Of a stretch of 64,000 nucleotides of DNA, positions 9,057-17,955 are shown piece after piece. Within the stretch, counting starts at the first letter, position 1, and each line of letters begins with the position of its first letter. The translations under genes and the position numbers were made by a program. The notes under the pieces were generated by a model that worked only from the letters and a program-made list of their open reading frames with translations, was not told the origin of the DNA and did no database searches. Origin of the DNA: Actinomyces sp. 432 (GTDB lineage Bacteria > Actinomycetota > Actinomycetes > Actinomycetales > Actinomycetaceae). The DNA is taken from assembly GCF_009930875.1 (NCBI RefSeq), contig NZ_CP025249.1, forward strand, positions 1,612,001 through 1,676,000, in the 5' to 3' direction.

Positions 9057-9959
9057 GTGTCCTTCAACCGCAACATCAAACTCGACCCCAACCGGGTACA
9101 GACGCGTTCCGGAGGTCGCCGTGGCGCCGCCATCGGCGGCGGCTCGGTGCTGGCAGTGCTGGCGGTACTCCTGCTCTCCCAGGTCACCGGCGTCGACCTG
9201 AGCGGACTGCTGGCCGCGCAGGACACCGCCCCCGACTCCTCCACCTCCGTGATCGACACGTCCATGTGCACCAGCGGCGAGTCCGCCAACCAGCACACCC
9301 AGTGCCGGATGATCGCAACCGCCGAGTCACTGGATGCGGTGTGGAGTGAGCAGCTGCCTGCCCAGGCCCGCACCGCCTACGCCGAGCCGGGCTTCATCCT
9401 GTGGGACGGGCAGTCCGTGTCGACGGCGTGCGGTTCGGCCACCAGCGCCGTCGGCCCCTTCTACTGCCCAGGGGACTCCAACGTCTACCTGGACATGAGC
9501 TTCTTCTCCGACATGGAGTCCACACTCGGCGCAAAGGACACCCCACTGGCGGAGGAGTACATCGTCGCCCACGAGTTCGGCCACCATATCCAGAACCTGC
9601 TCGGCGTGATGGGGTCAACCGACCGCTCCCGCAGCGGCGCAGACTCCGACTCAGTACGCACCGAGCTCCAGGCCGACTGCTACGCGGGCGTGTGGGTGCA
9701 CTATGCCGCCACGACCGTTGACCCCGAGACCGGCACACCCTTCCTGGTGGAACCCACGGAAGCGGAGATCGCTACGGCGATTCAGGCGGCCGAGTCAGTG
9801 GGCGACGACCACATTCAGCAGCGCTCCCGCGGCACCGTCGATTCGGACACCTGGACGCACGGATCCTCCGAGCAGCGGGTGCGCTGGTTCACCACCGGCA
9901 TGCGCTCCGGCTCCCTGGAGCAGTGCAACACCTTCGCCGTTTCCGGCTCCCAGCTCTGA
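9057..9959 (+). CDS. Neutral zinc metallopeptidase (YpfJ family)
   Basis: 300 residues matching the YpfJ/Zn_peptidase family. A positively charged N-terminus precedes one hydrophobic segment (about 23-42), so it is a type II membrane or secreted protein. The zinc motif HEFGHHIQNLLG is central, the downstream ELQADCYAGVW supplies the third ligand Glu, and cysteines around CTSG, CRM, CGSAT and FYCPG suggest disulphides outside the cytoplasm. The GTG start at 9057 directly precedes the conserved SFNRNIKLD. Physiological substrate is unknown for the family. Confidence 0.9.
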   Translation: MSFNRNIKLDPNRVQTRSGGRRGAAIGGGSVLAVLAVLLLSQVTGVDLSGLLAAQDTAPDSSTSVIDTSMCTSGESANQHTQCRMIATAESLDAVWSEQLPAQARTAYAEPGFILWDGQSVSTACGSATSAVGPFYCPGDSNVYLDMSFFSDMESTLGAKDTPLAEEYIVAHEFGHHIQNLLGVMGSTDRSRSGADSDSVRTELQADCYAGVWVHYAATTVDPETGTPFLVEPTEAEIATAIQAAESVGDDHIQQRSRGTVDSDTWTHGSSEQRVRWFTTGMRSGSLEQCNTFAVSGSQL

Positions 9960-9960
9960 G

Positions 9961-9991
9961 GGGACCCGCCGCCCGGTGGACGACGGGTCCC
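9961..9991. terminator. Bidirectional hairpin terminator
   Basis: GGGACCCG (9961-9968) pairs with CGGGTCCC (9984-9991). It starts directly after the zinc-peptidase stop and lies downstream of the convergent gap gene. Confidence 0.7.
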
Positions 9992-10049
9992 GGCAGGGCG
10001 CGGCGACGTCAGGCTCCATCGGGCGCTGCCGACAGTGCTCCCGGAGCCG

Positions 10050-11060
10050 TCAGGCGGCCAGCTGTGAGCCGATCCGGTAGGAGAACTCGACGAGCCGGTT
10101 GGAGAAGCCCCACTCGTTGTCATACCAGCCGAACACCTTCACCTCGTTGCCGACGACGGCGGTCAGCGGAGCATCGAATATCAACGAGTGCGGGTTGCCG
10201 ACGATGTCGCGGGAGACGATGGGCGCCTCGGAGTACTGCATGTACCCGGCCAGCGGGCCGTTCTCCGCGGCCTCCCGGAAGGCGGCGTTGACCTCTTCCA
10301 CGGACGTGGTCCGGCCCGCGACAATCGTCAGGTCGGTGATTGAGCCGACGGGAACCGGTACGCGCAGGGCGGCCCCGGTCAGGCGCCCCTCCAGTTCGGG
10401 AATGACCACTCCGATGGCGCTGGCTGCTCCCGACGACGTCGGGATGATCGACTCCGCGGCGGCACGGGCGCGGCGCAGGTCGCGGTGCGGTGCGTCGTGC
10501 AGGCGCTGATCTCCCGTGTAGGCGTGAACCGTAGTCATGAGTCCGGTTTCAATGCCCACCAGGTCGTTGAGAACCTGCGCGAGCGGTGCCAGCGAGTTGG
10601 TGGTGCACGAGCCGTTGGAGAAGACGTCAGCGGCGTGGACATCGAGCTCGCCGTCATTGATGCCCAGGACGAAGGTGGGAACGTCACCCTTCGCGGGGGC
10701 GGAGACGATCACCTTCTTGGCCCCGCCCTCCAGGTGGGCGGCGGCCTTGGCTCCGTCCGTGAAGAATCCGGTGGACTCGATGACCACATCGGCTCCTACG
10801 CTGTCCCACGGGATATGGGCGGGGTCGGGCTCGGAGAAGACCGCGATGCGTCGGCCGCCCACCACGAGCGCCTCACCGTCGGCGTGCACGTCCTCCAGAC
10901 GGCCGCTGACGGAGTCCCACTCAAGCAGGACACCCAGCGTGGCGGCGTCGGTGAGGTCGTTGACGGCGACGACCTCGACGCCCGCGTGGTTGGCCAGCGC
11001 CGCCCTGAGATAGGTGCGGCCGATCCGGCCGAAGCCGTTGATTCCGATTCGCACAGTCAT
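10050..11060 (-). CDS. gap: Glyceraldehyde-3-phosphate dehydrogenase, type I
   Basis: Glycolytic enzyme of 336 residues oxidising glyceraldehyde-3-phosphate with NAD. The Rossmann motif GINGFGRIGR is at 6-15, the catalytic Cys152 is in NGSCTTNSL and the base His179 in TTVHAYTGD; the C-terminus ends WGFSNRLVEF. Asp35 (VNDLT) is consistent with NAD use. The common SNASCTTNC reads SNGSCTTNS here, but the catalytic cysteine is kept. It is a single gene with its own upstream region (11061-11398) shared divergently with the flavodoxin-like gene. Confidence 0.95.
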   Translation of the reverse strand: MTVRIGINGFGRIGRTYLRAALANHAGVEVVAVNDLTDAATLGVLLEWDSVSGRLEDVHADGEALVVGGRRIAVFSEPDPAHIPWDSVGADVVIESTGFFTDGAKAAAHLEGGAKKVIVSAPAKGDVPTFVLGINDGELDVHAADVFSNGSCTTNSLAPLAQVLNDLVGIETGLMTTVHAYTGDQRLHDAPHRDLRRARAAAESIIPTSSGAASAIGVVIPELEGRLTGAALRVPVPVGSITDLTIVAGRTTSVEEVNAAFREAAENGPLAGYMQYSEAPIVSRDIVGNPHSLIFDAPLTAVVGNEVKVFGWYDNEWGFSNRLVEFSYRIGSQLAA

Positions 11061-11398
11061 ATCTGTTCTCCCTCGTTAGTTGGTTGTGGTGCGGTACCGC
11101 TCGTGGACGTGGCCGCGAGCGGCTGGTTGGCAGATCCCTATGGCCCGCCGATCTCCATCCCACGATGTGCAGCTGCGAATCCTCTGCGGCTCCACTGGCA
11201 AGGTGGCGGGCAGTGCCTAACTCCCGACACACAGTTCCGTGAGCCTTGGCCCTACTCGGAGTTTCTTCACCGCCGGGCCGGCCAGCGGCTCCCAACCGGG
11301 CCATCGCAACCGGTACCCGCTTGCGTGCGACGTGACGTCACACCCGACGCTGGGTGTGTCCGCCCCACCCGGGGCACCGCCGGCAACCGGGAGGAACC
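11061..11398. other. Divergent intergenic region gap / flavodoxin-like gene
   Basis: 338 bp without a convincing gene. It must hold the gap promoter (minus strand) and that of the flavodoxin-like gene. The right part contains the MerR-type element described separately; nothing else is recognised. Confidence 0.6.
11325..11358 (+). promoter_or_regulatory. Palindromic operator-like element before the flavodoxin-like gene
   Basis: CACACCC and GGGTGTG form a perfect 7-bp inverted repeat with a six-base spacer (11339-11358), preceded by GTGCGACGTGACGT. The arms extend with one mismatch. The 32 bp from 11325 to 11356 recur with four changes at 13032-13063, before the ABC exporter gene. A dyad of this size overlapping a promoter is the usual MerR operator format, and a MerR gene lies between the two copies; the link is inference. 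Confidence 0.6.
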
Positions 11399-11917
11399 AT
11401 GCCCACCGCACCCACCGCGCTCATCGTCGTTGAGTCCTGCTTCGGCAACACCCGGGCGATCGCCGAGGCCGTCGCCGCCGGGCTCACGGATGCCGGGACG
11501 CAGGCCCGGGTCCTTGATGCGGTCCAAGCACCCACCTCGCTGTCCGCGAAGCTCGATCTGCTGATTCTGGGAGCTCCCACCCACAACCGGGGACTACCGA
11601 CCGCAGCCACGCGCACCCAGGCTCTTAAGCAAGCCGGTGCGACCGTGCCGAACAGCGGCATGCGCGAATGGCTGGCGCGCACCACCATTCCGGCCGTCCT
11701 TACCACGGCCGTCTTTGACACGGTGACCTCCAAGAGCTGGCTGAGCGGCTCGGCGGCCAAGGCGATTATCAAGGCCCTGCGGCGCGGGCGGGGCCGGGAT
11801 GCACCGTCGATCAGGAGCTTCCTGGTTCAAGGGCAGTCGGGGCCCCTGGCCGACGGCGAGGAGGCGGCCGCCCGCACCTGGGGGCGTGCTCTGGCGGCGT
11901 TGGGCCTGATCGCCTAA
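11399..11917 (+). CDS. Flavodoxin-like domain protein
   Basis: 172 residues with a flavodoxin fold: beta-strand TALIVVESCFGNTRAIAEAVAAGL (residues 5-28) supplies the FMN-phosphate loop, in which the usual TGNT-type motif reads CFGNT. LLILGAPTHNRGLP is the second flavin loop. A C-terminal stretch is rich in Arg and Ala. The ATG at 11399 has GGGAGG upstream. Such proteins act as electron carriers or as menaquinone-dependent oxidase-like domains; the partner is not known. It is followed by a MerR regulator in the same direction. Confidence 0.8.
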   Translation: MPTAPTALIVVESCFGNTRAIAEAVAAGLTDAGTQARVLDAVQAPTSLSAKLDLLILGAPTHNRGLPTAATRTQALKQAGATVPNSGMREWLARTTIPAVLTTAVFDTVTSKSWLSGSAAKAIIKALRRGRGRDAPSIRSFLVQGQSGPLADGEEAAARTWGRALAALGLIA

Positions 11918-12153
11918 CTGTTCGTCATCGGCATGGAGACGATCGTGGCGCTGATCGGCTGCGTCCCGGTCCTGGGGTTCGCGGTTTGGCTCAGCACCAG
12001 GCTGTGGCGCTGAACGGCCGTTGTTGGTCCGGTGACAGCGGAGTCGTAGGCGCCTACGGTGGTCCCATGAGCCCCGCCTGTGATCCCTCCGAACCGTCCG
12101 CCGCCCTGCCCTGAGGACACCTCGGCTCAACCGAAGGAGACACGACCCCTCCC

Positions 12154-12951
12154 ATGCGCGTCGCCGAAATAGCCCGGCTCACCGGCACCTCCGTTCGCAC
12201 TGTGCGCTATTACCACTCGCTGGGTCTGCTGCCCGTGCCCGAGGAGCGGGGCGGCTGGCGCGACTACGACCTCGGCCATGTGGCCCGCCTGTCACGCATC
12301 CGCTGGCTGGTCCAGGCCGGCGTCCCGCTGAAGGCCATCGGACACATACTGGGCCGGTCCGCCGAGCAGGAGGAGGGCCCGGATGCCGCGGCAACCGTCA
12401 TCACCGACCTGTCGGGAGCACTGTACGCCGTACAGGAGCACCTGGACGGGGTGCTGCGGCAGCGGGACATGCTGATCGGCCTGCTGAAGCGGGCGCAGGA
12501 GGGCTTGACCGTCTCCCCGATGCCGCCGCGCATGGTGGCCTTCTTCGACCGTCTGGAGGCGGCCGCGCCCGATGAGCGGACACGGGCGGCCGTGCGCCGC
12601 GAGCGCGACCTGGTCGACGTGGCCTGCTACAGCGGGCGCATGCCTCCCGCTGCCGAACTGATCTTCCCCGAGCCCGACGACGGTGAGGACGCCGACGCCC
12701 TGGCGGCCTACGGCAGGGACACCGCGGGCCTGAGCGACGCGCAGATCGAGGAGCGCGCGGCGGACAATATCGCCAGATTCGAACGGGTTCTGGGGCCGCA
12801 GCGCTGCCGGGAGCTCGCCGAAGACTTCGACACCGCCAGTGTCCGCCCCCTGTTCCAACTGATTGCCGCGGTGGAACCGGGGTATGCACGGATGGCGGAG
12901 GCGATGGAGAGGCTGTTGATCGAGGCGATCGCCCGCTGGCGGGCGCGGTGA
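12154..12951 (+). CDS. MerR-family transcriptional regulator
   Basis: 265 residues. The MerR winged helix occupies residues 1-70 (MRVAEIARLTGTSVRTVRYY; GWRDYDLGHVARLSRIRWL), followed by the dimerisation helix and a C-terminal domain of about 150 residues with no cysteine pair of the metal-sensing type. GAAGGAGA precedes the start. The large helical C-terminus suggests a hydrophobic-ligand sensor. It lies directly before an ABC-2 exporter whose upstream region carries the same dyad as the flavodoxin-like gene, so it probably controls both; this is inference from position. Confidence 0.88.
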   Translation: MRVAEIARLTGTSVRTVRYYHSLGLLPVPEERGGWRDYDLGHVARLSRIRWLVQAGVPLKAIGHILGRSAEQEEGPDAAATVITDLSGALYAVQEHLDGVLRQRDMLIGLLKRAQEGLTVSPMPPRMVAFFDRLEAAAPDERTRAAVRRERDLVDVACYSGRMPPAAELIFPEPDDGEDADALAAYGRDTAGLSDAQIEERAADNIARFERVLGPQRCRELAEDFDTASVRPLFQLIAAVEPGYARMAEAMERLLIEAIARWRAR

Positions 12952-13031
12952 ACACGCAGTACCGGCCGACACCGCCCGTCGCCCGACAGCGGGCCGCGAC
13001 ACGCCGGGCGAGCGCCGCACGGCACGCTTGA

Positions 13032-13063
13032 GTGCGACGCGACGTCACACCCGAGCCTGGGCG
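13032..13063 (+). promoter_or_regulatory. Second copy of the 32-bp MerR-type element
   Basis: Matches 11325-11356 at 28 of 32 positions. The left dyad arm CACACCC is intact while the right arm reads GGGCGCA, so the palindrome is weaker. If it is a promoter-operator, the exporter must start downstream of it. Confidence 0.55.
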
Positions 13064-13064
13064 C

Positions 13065-14024
13065 ATGCCGCCTATCGACTCCGTCACTATCGACTCCTCC
13101 ACCAGGCCCGCCGCCGCAATGGACTCCCGCCGCCCCGAGGGCGCCATTGAGATCAGCGGCCTAGTCAAGGCCTTTGGACGCCTGCGCGCCGTCGACGGCC
13201 TGGACCTGAACGTGCGCCGCGGTCAGATCCACGGCTTCCTCGGTCCCAACGGCGCCGGCAAGTCCACCACGATTCGCGTACTGCTGGGCATGTACCGCCG
13301 GAGCGCCGGCGAGGTGCGGGTGCTGGGACTCGATCCGGCGCACGCGGCGAACGCCATCACCCGGCGCACCGCCTACGTACCCGGCGACGTGGCGCTGTGG
13401 CCGGCCCTGACCGGGGCGCAGACTCTGGACGCCTTCGCCGCACTGCGCGGCCGCCGCGATCGACGCCGCGAGGCGGAGCTGATCGAGGCATTCAGTCTGG
13501 ATCCGTCCAAGCCGGTGCGCAGCTACTCCAAGGGCAATCGACAGAAGGTGGCCCTGATCGCGGCCCTGGCGGCGCCGTGCGAACTAATCGTCCTGGATGA
13601 GCCCACCGCCGGACTCGACCCGCTTCAGGAGGAGGTATTCCAGACCTGTGTGCGCCAGGCGGCCGCCGGGGGCCGCACGGTGCTGCTGTCCAGCCATCTG
13701 CTGGACGAGGTGGACCGCGTGTGCGACGCGGTCACCATTATCAAGGATGGGCGCACCGTGGAGACCGGCACACTGGACGCGCTGCGGCACCTGCGCGACT
13801 CGACGATCACCTGCCGTCTGCCCGACGGCGCTGCACCGGAACTACCACGCGGCATCAACGCCCCGCCGGCGGGGGCCGACGGCGTGACGCGAATATCGGC
13901 GCCCGCTGAGGACGTTCCGAATGTGCTGAGCGCCCTCATCGCCGCGGGCGCCCAGGGACTGACCTGCGCCCCGGCGTCCCTGGAGGACCTCTTCCTGCGT
14001 CACTACGAGGGCCAGGCCCGATGA
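13065..14024 (+). CDS. ABC transporter ATP-binding protein (ABC-2 type exporter)
   Basis: Cytoplasmic ATPase subunit, about 319 residues, of an antibiotic- or drug-type exporter. Walker A GPNGAGKST, Q-loop region TAYVPGDVALW, signature YSKGNRQKVAL (a common variant in this subfamily) and Walker B LIVLDEPTAGLD are all present, with a C-terminal extension after the switch region (SSHLLDEV). The frame is open from a GTG at 13032, but that codon lies inside the repeated regulatory element. ATG 13065 is taken here and ATG 13119, closer to the domain start, is a good alternative. The stop overlaps the permease start (ATGA), so the two are translationally coupled. Confidence 0.9.
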   Translation: MPPIDSVTIDSSTRPAAAMDSRRPEGAIEISGLVKAFGRLRAVDGLDLNVRRGQIHGFLGPNGAGKSTTIRVLLGMYRRSAGEVRVLGLDPAHAANAITRRTAYVPGDVALWPALTGAQTLDAFAALRGRRDRRREAELIEAFSLDPSKPVRSYSKGNRQKVALIAALAAPCELIVLDEPTAGLDPLQEEVFQTCVRQAAAGGRTVLLSSHLLDEVDRVCDAVTIIKDGRTVETGTLDALRHLRDSTITCRLPDGAAPELPRGINAPPAGADGVTRISAPAEDVPNVLSALIAAGAQGLTCAPASLEDLFLRHYEGQAR

Positions 14025-15640
14025 TCACGCGACCGGCACTCATGCGACACGTCCTGCACACCGCCCGTATCCTCGCCCGTGAGGAACGCGCCTGGTTGCT
14101 GGCCCTGCCGACGACGGTCGCACAGTTGACCGCTCTACTCGCCCCTAGCTATGCGACCACTTACGCCACGGCCGCGGATCTGGCTCGTGCCGTGGCAGCG
14201 TTAAGACTGTCGAAGACCACCGCCGCTCTGTACGGTGAGCTGCCCGCGAGTGCTGCCGTAGTGCAGCTCGCGGTCTGGGAGCTCGGGGCGCTGACCTGCC
14301 TGCTGCTGGGAATCGTGGTGGTGCTGCGCGCGGTCGCGGTCACGCGCGCCCAGGAGGACGGCGGGCGCTCGGAGATGCTGCATGGTATCGGCGTCGGTCC
14401 GGTCGGCGAATTGGCCGCGTCTTGCCTGGTGCTCGCCGCTCATTGCCTTCTGCTCGGCGTGGGCGCCGGAGCGGGCCTGGCGGCGTTAGACGGGGCGAAC
14501 AGCGCGGATGCCCTCGCCTACGGCGCCGCAGTGTGCGGTACCTGCGCCCTGATTGGCGCCTTTACCCTGCTGTTTGCGCAGCTGACCACCGACGCCACCG
14601 GTGCACGCGGCGTCGGGCTCGCCGCCCTGGGATTGCTGTACGCCGGGCACGGCGCGTGGGCCGCCGAGGGCTGGACGTGGGCCGGTGCCTGGTCCCCTTT
14701 CGCGCTGCGCGGCATCATCGACCCCGGCGGCGAGAACGATTGGCGTCCGCTGCTGGTTGTGTGTGCGGCACTGCTGGTACTGCTTACGGCAGCCGCGGCC
14801 GCCGCGCATCGTCGGGACCTGGGTGCCGGGTTGGTTCGGATCGGGTCCGGACGTCGGCACCCGCTGCGGGCTCGTGGCCCGGTGACACTGGCACTGCGGC
14901 TGTCTGGCATACAACTGCTGGTGTGGGCGGTGGCGACCGCAACCATCGCTGGAGTGCTCACGGCCATGGGCGAGAACATGGTCGATTTCGCCCGAAAGGG
15001 CGCAGTGGACGGGGGCGTGCTCGGCTCACAACTGGGCGGTGGCGATCCAGGCGCGGGATTCCTCGGCTACGTCGGCGTGCTGACGGCTGCCATGGCCTGC
15101 GCGCAGGCAGTGGTGCTGACCGGGCGTTTCGCCGCCGAGGAGTGCTCCGGGCTGGTTGAGGCGGCGCGCGGCACCGGCACCGGGTCGGCGCGGCAGCTGG
15201 CCGCCTGGTGCCTGGTCGCTCTGCTGGCGACGGCGCTCACGCTCGGTGCGGCCGCGCTGGCGGCGGGTCTGGTGGGACACGCGCTGCTGGATACCACCGC
15301 CGCTGACGCGCTGCGGCTGATGGCCGGGCAGTGGCCCGCCGCAGCGGCCTGCATTGGTGTCACCGCGCTACTGGGTGGTGCCTGGCCGCGGCTACGGTGG
15401 CTGGCGTGGGCGCCGCTGCTAGTTGGACTAGGAATCGCCCAGCTCGGGCCCAGCCTGGACCTGCCCCGGTCGGTCATGGATGCGGGCCTATTCGCCCAGG
15501 CGGCCGAGCCAACGGCGGCCTGGCTGCTGCTGGGCGGCGTGGCCGGGATTGCATCGGGCGTACTGGCGGTGCGCAGCCGCGACCTGCGCACCACCTCCGG
15601 ACGGCGGTCCGGCTCGGCTGGCCCGCGGGTCAGACGTTGA
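14021..15640 (+). CDS. ABC-2 type exporter permease (polyketide-antibiotic exporter-like)
   Basis: 539 residues with about twelve hydrophobic segments in two halves, the layout of the COG3559-type exporter permeases annotated as polyketide antibiotic exporters. Characteristic is the cytoplasmic RAQEDGGRSEMLHGIGVGP loop after the second or third membrane segment, repeated in the second half as RFAAEECSGLVEAARGTGTG. It partners the upstream ATPase (4-bp overlap). The substrate is unknown; exporters of this kind often give resistance to toxic hydrophobic compounds. Its 3' end overlaps the convergent sufT end by 11 bp. Confidence 0.88.
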   Translation: MITRPALMRHVLHTARILAREERAWLLALPTTVAQLTALLAPSYATTYATAADLARAVAALRLSKTTAALYGELPASAAVVQLAVWELGALTCLLLGIVVVLRAVAVTRAQEDGGRSEMLHGIGVGPVGELAASCLVLAAHCLLLGVGAGAGLAALDGANSADALAYGAAVCGTCALIGAFTLLFAQLTTDATGARGVGLAALGLLYAGHGAWAAEGWTWAGAWSPFALRGIIDPGGENDWRPLLVVCAALLVLLTAAAAAAHRRDLGAGLVRIGSGRRHPLRARGPVTLALRLSGIQLLVWAVATATIAGVLTAMGENMVDFARKGAVDGGVLGSQLGGGDPGAGFLGYVGVLTAAMACAQAVVLTGRFAAEECSGLVEAARGTGTGSARQLAAWCLVALLATALTLGAAALAAGLVGHALLDTTAADALRLMAGQWPAAAACIGVTALLGGAWPRLRWLAWAPLLVGLGIAQLGPSLDLPRSVMDAGLFAQAAEPTAAWLLLGGVAGIASGVLAVRSRDLRTTSGRRSGSAGPRVRR

Positions 15641-16001
15641 AGCCGAGGGCACGCAGCTGCTCGCGACCCTCCGGGGTGATCTTGTCCGGGCCCCACGGCG
15701 GCAGCCACACCCACTGCACGCGCACCTTGTCGGCGATCAGTCCGAGTGCCTGCTGAGCCTGCTCCTCAATGATGTCAGTGAGCGGGCATGCGGCCGTCGT
15801 CAGGGTCATGTCTAGCACGATGGTGCCGTCAGGCTCGATCGATATCCCGTACAGCAGGCCGAGGTCCACGACATTGATGCCCAGCTCCGGGTCGATGACG
15901 TCGCGCAGCGCCTCCTCAATGGCCGCCACATCGACGTCGGCGACGGTGGTCGGCGCCTGCTGCGCGGCCATCGGATTGGTTTCCTGAGCGGTTTGGCTCA
16001 T
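15630..16001 (-). CDS. sufT: SUF system Fe-S assembly protein SufT (MIP18/PaaD-like)
   Basis: 123 residues of the DUF59/MIP18 family: a variable N-terminus, then IEEALRDVIDPELGINVVDLGLLY and the conserved cysteine in LTTAACPLTD. In Actinobacteria this gene closes the suf operon and helps mature Fe-S proteins. It is the last gene of the minus-strand suf cluster, 77 bp after sufU, and ends inside the convergent exporter permease gene (11-bp overlap). Confidence 0.93.
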   Translation of the reverse strand: MSQTAQETNPMAAQQAPTTVADVDVAAIEEALRDVIDPELGINVVDLGLLYGISIEPDGTIVLDMTLTTAACPLTDIIEEQAQQALGLIADKVRVQWVWLPPWGPDKITPEGREQLRALGFNV

Positions 16002-16078
16002 TTGCTCCTCCTAAAGGGTGATTCAGGGTCTGTAACAGTGAAAAGGACGGATGCGGGTCCCGGGACGAGCGGAACCGG

Positions 16079-16552
16079 TCAGTCCGCCTGGGTTCCTTCC
16101 AATGGCTCACCTGCCTTGAGCAACGCATCCTTGAGCGCGATCCATCCCAATAAGGCGCATTTGACCCGGTTGGGATACTTCGACACGCCTTCGAAGGCCG
16201 CGGCATCCTCCAGTTCGTCCAGCACGGCGGGATCGACGCCGCGCCCGCGCGAGTGCATCAGCGCGTCGAATTCCGCCTCGAGCCTCGCCACGGTCGCTAA
16301 GTCCGCGCCATCTACCAGATCATGCATAACCGAGATGGACGCCTGTGAGATGGAGCAGCCGTCCCCCTCCCAGCCGACGGACTCGATGCGCCCGTCAACC
16401 ACCCGCACCCCCAAGGTAACCTCGTCTCCGCAGGTCGGGTTGACCTGATGGGAGACGGCGTCCGGTGCATCCAGGGCACCCGCGCCGTGGCGCTCGCGCG
16501 AGTGGTCGAGGATGACCTGCTGGTACAGCTGATCAAGTTCGTTCATGTTCAC
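16079..16552 (-). CDS. sufU: SufU sulfur-transfer / scaffold protein
   Basis: 157 residues of the SufU/IscU-like family. Three zinc/sulfur-handling cysteines are present: NPTCGDEV, EGDGCSISQAS and RVKCALLGW, plus the SufU-type insertion between the second and third (about 20 residues). SufU accepts persulfide from SufS. The start overlaps the sufS stop by four bases. Confidence 0.94.
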   Translation of the reverse strand: MNMNELDQLYQQVILDHSRERHGAGALDAPDAVSHQVNPTCGDEVTLGVRVVDGRIESVGWEGDGCSISQASISVMHDLVDGADLATVARLEAEFDALMHSRGRGVDPAVLDELEDAAAFEGVSKYPNRVKCALLGWIALKDALLKAGEPLEGTQAD

Positions 16553-17898
16553 CTCTGGAAGTAGCCGCGGACTGTGGCGACGGCCTCAAGGAACCGGTCT
16601 ATCTCCGCGGGCGTGGTCACCGGGCCTAAGGATATCCGTGAGGATGAGGGCACCCCGAAGTGCGCGTGAATCGGCTGGGCGCAGTGGTGCCCGGTACGCA
16701 CCGCCACGCCGGCGGCGTCGAGCACCTGGCCGACGTCGTGGGGGTGAACCCCATCCAGGGCGAAGGCAACCACCCCCAGGCGGTCCTGAGTGCCGCTCGG
16801 CCCGAGAATCCGCAGACCGGGCACCTCCCTCATGCCCCGCAGGGCGCGTTCCAGTAAGAGCTGCTCGGAGGCGTGCAGCCTGTCCATGCCGATTCGTGCG
16901 AGATAGTCGACGGCTGCATGCCAGCCGGCCGCTTGGGCGAGCGGTTGACTGCCGGCCTCGAAGCGTGCGAGTCCGGGCATATAGGTTGATGAGGCCATGG
17001 TGACCGTCTCGATCATGGAGCCACCGGTGAGCACCGGCGGCATCGCGTCCAGCAGCTCCTCGGTGGCCACGAGAGCACCAATCCCGGTTGGGCCCAGCAT
17101 TTTGTGGCTGGAGAGCACCATGGCATCTACCCCGGCCGCGGAAAGGGCACCGAAGTCCAGGGGCAGGTGCGGGGAGGACTGGCAGGTATCCAGCACCACC
17201 AGGGCGCCGGCGCTGCGGGCGGCGGGCAGGAGCTGCGCCAGCGGCGTGATCGCTCCGGTCACATTCGAGGCGTGGGTCATGGCGAGAACCCGGGTGCGGT
17301 CGGTGATAACCGAGACCGTGCTCGGATCGATGCGTCCGTCCTCGGTCAGGTCCAGCCAGCGCAGGGTGGCGCCGGTGCGGGCCGCCAGCTCCTGCCAGGG
17401 CACCAGGTTGGCGTGGTGCTCGGCCACCGTCACCACAATCTCGTCTCCCGCCCCGACGCGCAGGCGGGCCGCGGCGTCGGTCGCGGCTGCCGCCGCCCCG
17501 CCGCGCTCGGCGGGCCGCCCCAAGCTGGCGTGGCCGATGGCCAGCGCCACCAGGTTGACGGCCTCGGTGGCGTTCTTGGTGAACACCAGCTGACTGCCGC
17601 GGGCGCCTACGAACTCCGCGACGGCGTCCCGGGCGTCCTCCCACACAGCCGTGGCCTCATCGGCCAGCTGGTAGGTGGAACGTCCGGCAGCCCCGTTGGA
17701 GCGGCGATAGAAGTCCGCCTCCGCGTCAATGACCGCAGCCGGCTTCTGACTGGTGGCGGCCCAGTCCAGGTAGGCCAGTGCCTCACCATTGCGGGCGGGC
17801 CGCCCCAGGTACGGGAAGTCCGCGCGCAAGGAGGCGATCTCGGCCGCGGTCAGTGGGTTACCCACCGCCTGCGGCTGAGGCCGGTTCGGTTCGGTCAT
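16549..17898 (-). CDS. sufS: Cysteine desulfurase SufS
   Basis: 449-residue PLP enzyme, group II cysteine desulfurase, converting cysteine to alanine and a persulfide. The PLP lysine is in LSSHKMLGPTGIG, the PLP-stacking histidine in VAEHHANLVPW, and the catalytic cysteine in RTGHHCAQP, a short loop typical of SufS. Somewhat longer than usual (about 410), owing to an Ala/Gly-rich segment around GRPAERGGAAAAATDAAARL. It is coupled to sufU by a four-base overlap and follows sufC. Confidence 0.95.
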   Translation of the reverse strand: MTEPNRPQPQAVGNPLTAAEIASLRADFPYLGRPARNGEALAYLDWAATSQKPAAVIDAEADFYRRSNGAAGRSTYQLADEATAVWEDARDAVAEFVGARGSQLVFTKNATEAVNLVALAIGHASLGRPAERGGAAAAATDAAARLRVGAGDEIVVTVAEHHANLVPWQELAARTGATLRWLDLTEDGRIDPSTVSVITDRTRVLAMTHASNVTGAITPLAQLLPAARSAGALVVLDTCQSSPHLPLDFGALSAAGVDAMVLSSHKMLGPTGIGALVATEELLDAMPPVLTGGSMIETVTMASSTYMPGLARFEAGSQPLAQAAGWHAAVDYLARIGMDRLHASEQLLLERALRGMREVPGLRILGPSGTQDRLGVVAFALDGVHPHDVGQVLDAAGVAVRTGHHCAQPIHAHFGVPSSSRISLGPVTTPAEIDRFLEAVATVRGYFQR

Positions 17899-17955
17899 GT
17901 GCTTTGCCCCCTGAGTATCGGTTTGCGGGTATGCGGCGGGGCGTCGGCCGACGCC

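Noticed and set aside
11933..12013. A 26-residue hydrophobic open frame between the flavodoxin-like and MerR genes.
   Set aside because: It looks like a small membrane peptide but has no ribosome-binding site and its composition is expected from GC-rich sequence.
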